Source: Ilumatobacteraceae bacterium (GTDB lineage Bacteria; Actinomycetota; Acidimicrobiia; Acidimicrobiales; Iamiaceae). Taken from it: a DNA stretch of 64,000 bases. The stretch is taken from NCBI GenBank assembly GCA_025463265.1, contig JAOBWH010000169.1, positions 48,532 through 112,531 on the forward strand, in the 5' to 3' direction. The notes beneath the pieces are model-generated. The model saw nothing but the letters and a program-made list of their open reading frames with translations, ran no database searches and was not told the DNA's origin. The translations under genes and the position numbers were made by a program. Shown here piece by piece: positions 57,702 to 64,000 of this stretch; positions within the stretch are counted from its first letter, which is position 1; the number at the start of each line of letters is the position of its first letter.

Positions 57702-58775
57702 ATGGCTGACGGCGTGTCCCTCCCCCGCTCGTACCGAGAGGCTCGCGAGGACTTCCTCCTGGCCGCCACCACGGCGGCGGCCAGGCTCCGCTCGGTCGAG
57801 CACCCGCTGAAGGGGCTCGAGGGCGAGGACCTGTTCGTCGACGTCGCCGAGGTCGGCCCCGAGGACGCGACCGAGGTCGTCCTGGTGGTCTCCGGCACCC
57901 ACGGCGTGGAGGGGTACCTGGGCTCGGCGCTGCAGCGGGCGCACCTCGAGTCGCTCGCAGGCGTCGCGGCCGATGGCCCGGCCATCGTGTTCATCCACGC
58001 CCTCAACCCGTACGGGTTCTCCTGGGTGCGGCGGGTCAACGAGGACAACGTCGACCTGAACCGGAACTTCATCGACTGGGCCGAGCCGGCGCCGGCCAAC
58101 CGGGAGTACGGCGAGCTCGCTGCCACCCTCGTCCCGGGCGACTGGAGCGCCGAGACCCAGGAGCGGACCCTGATCGAGATGGCGGCGAAGCTCGAGGAGG
58201 TGGGCATCGACCGGCTCCAGCAGATCGTCTCGGGCGGCCAGTACGACCATCCGGCCGGCGTGTTCTACGGCGGGACCGAACCGGTCTGGTCCAACCGGTG
58301 GCTCCAGGCGTTCCTCGGCGAGCGGCTGGCGTTCGTGCGCCGGGCCGCGATCATCGACCTGCACACCGGGCTCGGTCCGTGGGGCCACGGCGAGCTCATC
58401 TCGAGCGAGCCCCCCGACTCCGCCGCCCACGCCCGCCAGGCCGACTGGTGGGGCGACGTCACCTCGCTGCACGACGGCTCCAGCGTGTCCGCCCTGCTCT
58501 CCGGCGACTGGCTCGCGGCCGCACCCGAGCTCGCTCCCGCCACGGAGATCACCGGCATCGCCATCGAGTACGGCACGGTCGACTCCATCACCGTCCTGCA
58601 GAGCCTCCGAGCCGACGCCGTCCTCCACGCCAACGGGGACCCCACGAGCCCCGAGGCCGAGGCGGTCCGCACCCAGGTGCGGGCCGCCTTCCTCGACGAC
58701 GACCCGAGCTGGCTCGCCACCTGCACCCCCCGCTACCGCGGGGTGGCCGAAGCCGCCCTGGCCGCGCTGAGCTGA
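57702..58775 (+). CDS. DUF2817 / M14-like zinc carboxypeptidase
   Basis: A 357-residue protein of the DUF2817 group, related to M14 zinc carboxypeptidases. Probable zinc ligands are in GTHGVEGYLGS (His and Glu) and IIDLHTGLGPWG (His), with a catalytic glutamate in GIAIEYGT. NVDLNRNFIDW matches the arginine/asparagine substrate-binding motif of M14. No signal peptide is seen, so it is probably cytoplasmic. It is expected to remove a C-terminal residue or an amide, but no substrate is known. Confidence 0.84.
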   Translation: MADGVSLPRSYREAREDFLLAATTAAARLRSVEHPLKGLEGEDLFVDVAEVGPEDATEVVLVVSGTHGVEGYLGSALQRAHLESLAGVAADGPAIVFIHALNPYGFSWVRRVNEDNVDLNRNFIDWAEPAPANREYGELAATLVPGDWSAETQERTLIEMAAKLEEVGIDRLQQIVSGGQYDHPAGVFYGGTEPVWSNRWLQAFLGERLAFVRRAAIIDLHTGLGPWGHGELISSEPPDSAAHARQADWWGDVTSLHDGSSVSALLSGDWLAAAPELAPATEITGIAIEYGTVDSITVLQSLRADAVLHANGDPTSPEAEAVRTQVRAAFLDDDPSWLATCTPRYRGVAEAALAALS

Positions 58776-58798
58776 CCCGGCTCCGACGTCGGTCGGCG

Positions 58799-59503
58799 CT
58801 ACTCGTACGCCTCGCCGGCGTAGGACAGGCAGTAGGTCTTGTCGTGCGGTTCGTGCGAGAAGGTGACGACGGCGCTCGAGCAGTAGCCGTCGTCGCCGTC
58901 GATGACCTCCACGACCTGGTACACGTTGCTGGAGAAGTCGACCGAGCTCGGACAGGAGGTCTTGGTCAGGTCGTTGTCGAAGGTCCGGTCCGTCATCTCG
59001 ACGCAGTCACCGACCTTGAACGGCTTCTCCCCGAGCAGGGTGTTGCCGATCCAGATCGCCCCGCCGACCAGGCAGAGGACGACGGCCGCGACCACCAGCC
59101 CCTTCATGCTGAACCCCGAGCTCGTGCGGGGCGCAGCGGTCGAGGCTCCGGGGTGGCCGGGTGGGGGCGGAAGGCTCGAGGTCGAGCTGATGACCGGCAC
59201 CATCGGCACGCCCCCAGGACCCGACGATGCCGCCGGGGTGGTGGGGCTCGGGCGGCGCGTCGACGGTCCGGGTGGGACCGTGCTCATCGGCGGCCCGGCT
59301 GGCGGCGTGGACGCCGGGGAGCCGACGGGCGGTGCGGCCGGCGGTGGCGGCGGGGGCGTCGGCGGGGGCGTCGCCGCGCCCATCGTGCCCCGCAGGCGGG
59401 AGGTGCCGTCGACACCCGCCGGGGGTCCGGCCCCGCAGCCGCTGCAGCGGCCGAGCGCGGCAGCGTTCATCGTGTTGCACGTCGAGCACGTCCAGGCACT
59501 CAT
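58799..59503 (-). CDS. Membrane protein with N-terminal RanBP2-like zinc finger
   Basis: A 234-residue protein. Residues 4-25 read WTCSTCNTMNAAALGRCSGC, matching W-x-C-x2-C-x3-N-x6-C-x2-C of RanBP2-type zinc fingers. A Pro/Ser/Thr-rich linker (about 26-130), one membrane helix (about 133-155) and a small extracytoplasmic domain with five Cys (GDCVEM, KTSCPSS, YCSS, TYCLSY) follow. The Cys spacing resembles LppU-like domains, but this is only a resemblance. ATG 59503 gives the finger at the N-terminus. The partial gene at 63946 starts with the same finger type. Confidence 0.8.
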   Translation of the reverse strand: MSAWTCSTCNTMNAAALGRCSGCGAGPPAGVDGTSRLRGTMGAATPPPTPPPPPPAAPPVGSPASTPPAGPPMSTVPPGPSTRRPSPTTPAASSGPGGVPMVPVISSTSSLPPPPGHPGASTAAPRTSSGFSMKGLVVAAVVLCLVGGAIWIGNTLLGEKPFKVGDCVEMTDRTFDNDLTKTSCPSSVDFSSNVYQVVEVIDGDDGYCSSAVVTFSHEPHDKTYCLSYAGEAYE

Positions 59504-59715
59504 CCACCCACCCCCACATCTGGGCGACCCGTCATCCGCGCTGCGCTCGTTCGAGCGCGGCCCCGGCGAACGGACCGACTCCCACCGATCTCCCACCCCT
59601 CCGCTCCCGAACACAGGGCGGAACCGCTCCCGATCGTAGCCGCTGGGCCGGACCGGGTCCCCGGACCGGATCCCCGGACCAGGGCGGCGGGGACGGCGCG
59701 GACGGGCCGCACCAG

Positions 59716-60513
59716 TCAGGCGCCGGACGCGGAGACGTGCTGGTGATCGGGGCTGTCCCAGGTGCCGCCCCAGCCCCATCCCACCGCGTCGAACGCGCCG
59801 ACGGCCGCCCCTCCCGCCACGAGCATCCCGGGCCGGACGTCGCTGCGATCGACGAACGCTGCGGCGTTCGGCGGATCCACGACGTCGTCGTGGAGGTACG
59901 GGTTCTCGACCGGATTGATGTCGACCGCCCGGCCGTAGGCGTGCTGCGACCAGTGGTCCGCCCCGGCGACCAGGCGGCAGTTGAACGCCGAGGTGTTGTC
60001 CGCTGCCATCGATCGGTCGTCGTCCCCGCCGAAGTCGTCCACCAGCTGCATCGACCGGATGGGGAAGCGCTGATCGAAGAGCGCGGCGAAGGCCTGTCCC
60101 AAGGCGTCGACCGCATCGGCGTGCACCACCAGCTCCCCGTCGTGGACGGCCCCGTCGAACCCCCAGTAGGTGAGCGACACGTACCGGAGCGACTCCAGCG
60201 GCACCGGGCACCCCGGTCGCCACGAGGCAGCCATGCGGGCGCGCTGCGCATCATCGATCGGCGTGGCGCGCCAGCGGAACGCCGGTGGAGTGGTGGTGGT
60301 CGTGGGCGCGATGGTGCTGGTGGTCGTGCTGGCTGGGGCGCTGCTCGACGTCGAGGCGGTGGTGGCCGGGGCCCGCGTGGTGGACGCCTCGGTGCCACCA
60401 GATCCAGCACCGTCCGAGCTGCCGGAGCAGCCGGACAGCACGATGGCCAGCACGATGGCCAGCACGACGGAGATCGCGACCGCGACCCGGGCCGGCGGGG
60501 CGGTCGGGCTCAC
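59716..60513 (-). CDS. M15 family D-Ala-D-Ala carboxypeptidase-like lipoprotein
   Basis: A 265-residue exported protein. Its signal ends in lipobox VLSGC (Cys near residue 29), then a Ser/Thr/Ala-rich spacer of 50 residues. The M15 peptidase domain has the zinc site WSQHAYGRAVDINPVENP (His and Asp) and a final His in SPDHQHVS, with NCR before it. It likely trims peptidoglycan stem peptides. GTG start at 60513 overlaps the stop of the ABC transporter (GTGA), so it is translated with it. Confidence 0.86.
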   Translation of the reverse strand: MSPTAPPARVAVAISVVLAIVLAIVLSGCSGSSDGAGSGGTEASTTRAPATTASTSSSAPASTTTSTIAPTTTTTPPAFRWRATPIDDAQRARMAASWRPGCPVPLESLRYVSLTYWGFDGAVHDGELVVHADAVDALGQAFAALFDQRFPIRSMQLVDDFGGDDDRSMAADNTSAFNCRLVAGADHWSQHAYGRAVDINPVENPYLHDDVVDPPNAAAFVDRSDVRPGMLVAGGAAVGAFDAVGWGWGGTWDSPDHQHVSASGA

Positions 60514-62744
60514 GGGGCCGTCCGCTTCCAGGGGATGGGCCAGTCGTTCGCCCGCTGCGCCTCGAGCGGCTCCTTCCGGGCGAGGAGCCGGTCGGCCGCG
60601 GCGATGGGCACGACGATGAGCACGAGCAGGGCCAGCACCGACAGGGCCCAGGGGAAGATGCCGGCCGCCCACCGCCCGTCGCAGGTGGGCAGCGCCTCGC
60701 GGCGGGCCTCCTCCTTGCCCTGCTCCACCTCGCTCGATCCCCCGCCCGACGTGGCGTAGGGGTCGCTGTACGGGTCGCTGTACGGGTCCGCGTAGGGATC
60801 GCCTCCGCCTGAGCCGGACCCGCCGAGCGGTTTGTCATCGAGGTAGCTGCAGCTCTGGCTCAGCTCGTACTCGTTGACCGTCGACGCCGCTGCCGCCATG
60901 CCCCAGTTGGCGCTCGTCACCATCGCGACCTCGCGCAGGACCGGCTTCGACTGGAGGTCGAGGGCGGCACCCGAGAAGAGCCACTGCACGACGAAGACGA
61001 CGGGGATCAGGGCCATCGCCTTCTCGGAGGAGGAGACGAGGGTCGAGAGCACCAGCCCCAGGCTGACCGCCGCCACGCCGGTCAACATGACGTCGACGAT
61101 GAGCTCGAGGTGGGGGATCACCAGGACGTTGGCGTGGCCCGGGCCGCCGGACCGCAGGGTGGTGATGATGACCAGGACGACCACCTGTGCGCAGGTGAGG
61201 ATGCCGAGCACGATCATCTTCGAGGTCAGGTAGGCGGACCGCTGGAGGCCGATGGCCCGTTCCCGCTGGTAGATCGGGAGCTCCTTCACGATCTCCCGGA
61301 TCGAGTTCGCGGCACCGATCGCCACCGCCGCCACCACCACCGCCCCCAGGATGTTCCGCGGCACGACCGGGATCGCCTGGCCGAGCTTCAGCGTCTGCGC
61401 CTCCATCAGCAGGAGGATGAGGATGGCGGGCACGATCACGCTGCCGACCAGGAACATGAGGTTCTGGCGGTCGGCGCGCAGGATCGCGACCTGACGGCGC
61501 ACGAGGATCTCCACCTGCTGGCGCCAGGGCTGCGCCGGCGGGACCGGCCGGGGCGACGCGACGGGCGTCGCCGCCGGCGGCCGGGGCAGCGAGGGGACCA
61601 GGGGCTCGCACCGCCGTTCGGCCCAGACGGTCGGCGGCAGGTTCTCGAGATCGCGGAACACGTCGATGAAGTCGTCGCGCTCGAAGAACCCGAGGGCGGC
61701 GTCCGGCGCTCCGAAGTACGCGATCGTCCCACCGGGTGCGAGGAACAGGACCCGGTCGCAGAGGTCGAGGCTCTGGAGGCTGTGGGTCACGACGACCACG
61801 GCGCGGTCGTCGGTGGCCAGCTCCCGCAGCAGCTCCATGACCGTGCGCTCGAAGCCGGGGTCGAGGCCGGAGGTGGGCTCGTCGAGGAACAGCAGCTCCG
61901 GACGGGTGAGCAGCTCGAGCGCCACGCTGGTCCGCTTGCGCTGACCGCCGGAGACCTTCTCGATCGGCACGTCGCGCCGGTGCGTCAGCTCCAGCTCGGC
62001 CAGGACCTCGTCGACCCGGTGGGCCCGCTGCTCGGGCGTGGTCTCCGAGGAGAACCGGAGGTCCGCCCCGAACGCGAGCGCGTCCTGGATCGTGAGCGGC
62101 AGGTGGAGGATGTCGTCCTGGGGGACGTAGCCGATCGTCCGGCAGAGCTCGTCGTAGTGCGCGTACAGGTCCGATCCCCGGACCTCGATGGTGCCCTCCT
62201 CCGGCGGACGGGAGCCGGTGAGCGCCTTGAGGAGCGTGGACTTCCCGGAGCCGCTGGGCCCGACGATCGCCAGCAGCTCGCCCTTCTCCACCGACAGCGA
62301 GATGTCATCGAGGATCCGGGTCCCCTCGCCGACGACGACGGCGAGGTGGTGGGCGGCGAGCGCGGGGATGGCGGCCCGCGGCGCCGGCCGGGACGGTCCG
62401 GGCGACACGGTCGGGACGGTCGGGACGGCCGATCGGTGGGGTGCGCCCGGTGGGTGAGCGGCCGGGGGAGCCATCGGGGCTCCCGGGATCGGGGCCGTCG
62501 CCGGCGCCGGTGGTCGGGCGACCGGTGCGGGGCCGGTGAAGGTGGGGAACGAGGTCGGCTTCCTCGTCCGCGGTGGTGGCGGCACCGCCGTCGGTCGCGC
62601 GGTGGGTCCGCCGAGCTTGGCGGCACCGGCGGCATCGAGGTTCTCCACGCCGTGGTCCCGGACGCGCGCCGTCCAGACCCCGCCGTCCCGGTAGCGCTCC
62701 TTGTGCCGTCCCGAAGGATCCGGCTCCCAGCCTCCGCTGCTCAC
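60510..62744 (-). CDS. ABCG-type ABC transporter with N-terminal DUF2510 domain
   Basis: A 744-residue half-transporter. N-terminal GGWEPDPSGRHKERYRDGG and WTARVRDHG is a DUF2510-like tag of about 35 residues. A Pro-rich linker follows, then an ABC ATPase domain (about 150-370): GPSGSGKSTLLKAL, VSGGQRKRTSVALELL, LLFLDEPTSGLDP. The ABC-2-type permease domain has about six helices. A large extracytoplasmic loop carries DPYADPYSDPYSDPYA from a 12-base repeat. GTG start 62744, after GGGGAGAGC. It resembles mycobacterial Rv1747, with DUF2510 in place of FHA. Function may be lipid or polysaccharide export. Confidence 0.85.
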   Translation of the reverse strand: MSSGGWEPDPSGRHKERYRDGGVWTARVRDHGVENLDAAGAAKLGGPTARPTAVPPPPRTRKPTSFPTFTGPAPVARPPAPATAPIPGAPMAPPAAHPPGAPHRSAVPTVPTVSPGPSRPAPRAAIPALAAHHLAVVVGEGTRILDDISLSVEKGELLAIVGPSGSGKSTLLKALTGSRPPEEGTIEVRGSDLYAHYDELCRTIGYVPQDDILHLPLTIQDALAFGADLRFSSETTPEQRAHRVDEVLAELELTHRRDVPIEKVSGGQRKRTSVALELLTRPELLFLDEPTSGLDPGFERTVMELLRELATDDRAVVVVTHSLQSLDLCDRVLFLAPGGTIAYFGAPDAALGFFERDDFIDVFRDLENLPPTVWAERRCEPLVPSLPRPPAATPVASPRPVPPAQPWRQQVEILVRRQVAILRADRQNLMFLVGSVIVPAILILLLMEAQTLKLGQAIPVVPRNILGAVVVAAVAIGAANSIREIVKELPIYQRERAIGLQRSAYLTSKMIVLGILTCAQVVVLVIITTLRSGGPGHANVLVIPHLELIVDVMLTGVAAVSLGLVLSTLVSSSEKAMALIPVVFVVQWLFSGAALDLQSKPVLREVAMVTSANWGMAAAASTVNEYELSQSCSYLDDKPLGGSGSGGGDPYADPYSDPYSDPYATSGGGSSEVEQGKEEARREALPTCDGRWAAGIFPWALSVLALLVLIVVPIAAADRLLARKEPLEAQRANDWPIPWKRTAP
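60756..60800. repeat. 12-bp tandem repeat in the ABC transporter gene
   Basis: Three 12-base units (60756-60767, 60768-60779, 60780-60791; core GTACGGGTCGCT) plus a 9-base partial. They encode a DPYS repeat in a loop outside the membrane. Like the livF repeat, the unit is a multiple of three. Confidence 0.8.
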
Positions 62745-62977
62745 TGCTCTCCCCACCCGTCGCCCGCGCTGACGCGGTCGATCCGCTCCCATCGCCGGCG
62801 AGCCCACCTCGTGCGGCGCCACGGTACCCGCTGGTGCGGTGTCGGGTCCGGGTCGGGGCCGCCGCCGCGCCGGGTCGGGGCCAACCGCTAGGTTCGCTGG
62901 CGGGAGGACGGTGTCCTGCGGCGCTGGTCGTCGAGGGGGCGCACCTCGGTGGGAGCGAGCGAAAGAGGCGCGGCGAG

Positions 62978-63946
62978 ATGGGTGGAGAGTGGAGGGCGGA
63001 TCCGTCCGGTCGGCACGAGTCGCGGTTCCACGACGGCCACGACTGGACCGACCGGGTGCGGGACCGCGGCGTCGAGAACCGCGATCGCATGGCGGGGAGC
63101 GCAGGTGCCGGTGGGTCCGCCCCGGAGGCGCCGCACGCCGCTGGTCCGATCGCGTTCGGGAAGGTGTCCCGGTCGTCGCCGGCTCCTCCGTCGACGAGGC
63201 CGTCGGCAGGTGCTGGGACCGGCGGGTCGAGCGATGGCGGCTGGACGAGCGCCGCGTGGCCGTCGACGGGCGCTGCTGGCGCGCCGGAGCGCGACGCTCC
63301 GGCGGTGTCGGGCTCTGCGCCGACGGCCCCGACCCCTGCGGTCTCCGGGCCGCCCCCGACGCCTGGTCCGATCGGGCCTTCGTTCGAGTACCCGTCGGAG
63401 ACGCCGGGGCCGCCCTCGGCTGCCGCCCCAGCGCCTCCGGCGTCGCCGCCGCCTCCGGTGGTCGTCGTCCGGGGCTCGCGGATGCCGTGGACGGCGATCG
63501 CCATCGTCCTCTGCACGCTGCTCGTCCTCGGCGCCGTCGGGGGCGGGGCCGCGGTGGTGGTGAAGCACCGCAAGCCCACGCGTTCGGTCGAGGCCTTCTG
63601 CTCCACCATGAAGTCCGAACAGAAGCGGATCCTCGAGCAGTTCGAGTCCGTCAGCGATGAGGCCAAGGCGACCGGCGACGAGTTCGCCGAGATGATGCTG
63701 ACGGCGATGGGCGGCGTCCAGGCGATGGGCGAGCTCCAGACCTACTTCGCCAAGCTCGCCAAGGTGGCACCGGCGGAGATCCAGACCGAGGCCGAGCTGG
63801 TGGCCGAGAAGATCGGCGAGTCGATGAAGGTGCCGGAGCTCTCGATCGAGGGCATCGCCGGGTCGATGATCAACGGGATCGCGCTCTCGGGCCCGCTCAA
63901 CACGCTGAACGCGTACGCGAAGAAGAACTGCGGCCAGGGCATCTGA
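62978..63946 (+). CDS. DUF2510 membrane protein with extracytoplasmic helical domain
   Basis: A 322-residue protein. The N-terminal tag GEWRADPSGRHESRFHDG and WTDRVRDRGVENRD matches that of the neighbouring ABC transporter. A Pro/Ala/Gly-rich linker (about 40-165), a membrane helix (about 170-195) and a helical extracytoplasmic domain of about 125 residues, with two Cys at its ends, follow. The tag stays inside the cell and may recruit partners. ATG 62978 with GGCGAG; divergent from the ABC transporter gene with 233 bases between. Its stop overlaps the next start (TGATG). Confidence 0.82.
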   Translation: MGGEWRADPSGRHESRFHDGHDWTDRVRDRGVENRDRMAGSAGAGGSAPEAPHAAGPIAFGKVSRSSPAPPSTRPSAGAGTGGSSDGGWTSAAWPSTGAAGAPERDAPAVSGSAPTAPTPAVSGPPPTPGPIGPSFEYPSETPGPPSAAAPAPPASPPPPVVVVRGSRMPWTAIAIVLCTLLVLGAVGGGAAVVVKHRKPTRSVEAFCSTMKSEQKRILEQFESVSDEAKATGDEFAEMMLTAMGGVQAMGELQTYFAKLAKVAPAEIQTEAELVAEKIGESMKVPELSIEGIAGSMINGIALSGPLNTLNAYAKKNCGQGI

Positions 63947-64000
63947 TGGGCTGGACCTGCGCGACCTGCCACACCGAGAACGCCGATGAGGCGGGGAGCT
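63946..64000 (+). CDS. RanBP2-like zinc finger protein, 5' fragment
   Basis: The gene starts at ATG 63946 and runs off the window. The visible residues MGWTCATCHTENADEAGS match the first part of the W-x-C-x2-C-x3-N zinc-finger seen in the protein encoded at 58799-59503. It overlaps the previous stop by one base, so it is co-translated with the DUF2510 protein. Confidence 0.7.
   Translation, partial: MGWTCATCHTENADEAGS

Noticed and set aside
59516..59535. Partial match to the acyl-CoA operator (ATCTGGGCGACCCGTCATC) just upstream of the zinc-finger membrane gene
   Set aside because: The arms are not complementary over more than four bases and the downstream gene is not lipid-related.
1..64000. 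Prophage, insertion sequence or integrative element
   Set aside because: No transposase, integrase, terminase or capsid-like gene and no terminal repeats with target duplications were seen; composition is uniform.

Overview
The window is very GC-rich DNA (mostly C or G at third codon positions). It has many GTG starts and GTGA/ATGA stop-start overlaps. Gene content fits a free-living, lipid-catabolising actinobacterium: several acyl-CoA dehydrogenases, class III CoA transferases, an SCP-x-type thiolase, MaoC hydratases, a SARP regulator, an MmyB-like regulator, DUF2510 proteins and a Trk/OB-fold neighbourhood like that of mycobacteria. The secreted DUF4214 proteins and the overall mix suggest Acidimicrobiia (Iamia/Ilumatobacter-like). 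That placement is inference, not proof. I see no prophage, insertion sequence or CRISPR array; this is ordinary chromosome.

Layout. 1-6.7 kb: the 3' end of a long-chain acyl-CoA ligase, a lipoprotein, a divergent TetR/MFS efflux pair with two operator-like palindromes, a zinc alcohol dehydrogenase and a VapBC-like toxin-antitoxin pair. 6.7-20 kb: lipid catabolism. A two-gene unit (HMG-CoA-synthase-like/DUF35 fusion plus thiolase) and a five-gene unit (acyl-CoA dehydrogenase, CoA transferase, two hotdog proteins, acyl-CoA dehydrogenase) are each preceded by the same perfect palindrome. A third copy precedes an enoyl-CoA hydratase at 44.5 kb. 20-24 kb: GluQ-RS, a small CbiX-type chelatase, an L,D-transpeptidase and an OB-fold protein. 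22.8-28.2 kb: potassium homeostasis, with two TrkA-type proteins divergent from two tandem KimA-like permeases.

28.2-34.6 kb: a metallo-beta-lactamase-fold hydrolase and a branched-chain amino-acid-type ABC importer whose LivH carries an unusual N-terminal secreted domain. 34.6-42.9 kb: a PaaX-like regulator divergent from a fatty acid desaturase, a DUF2207 membrane protein, LarB/LarC (nickel-pincer cofactor and nickel insertion), prephenate dehydratase and a truncated haemoglobin. 42.9-49.2 kb: two divergent tRNA-Ser genes, two copies of a dispersed hairpin repeat (one with a 45-bp unit expanded three-fold), a small lytic transglycosylase, a frameshifted secreted hydrolase, a permease and small hydrolases. 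49.2-55.3 kb: regulators and redox proteins (SDR, MmyB-like, SnoaL-like, SARP, hemerythrin, flavin-type split barrels, one with GAF and a DNA-binding-like tail). 55.3-64 kb: envelope proteins, including a beta-propeller/DUF4214 protein, a DUF2817 peptidase, an M15 peptidase lipoprotein, an ABCG-like transporter and membrane proteins with N-terminal DUF2510 or RanBP2-like zinc-finger tags.

No single gene set is plainly a new defence or biosynthetic system. The most promising leads are the palindrome-marked acyl-CoA regulon, the HMGCS-like/DUF35 fusion lacking its catalytic cysteine, the dispersed hairpin repeat, and the zinc-finger/DUF2510 envelope cluster at the right end.
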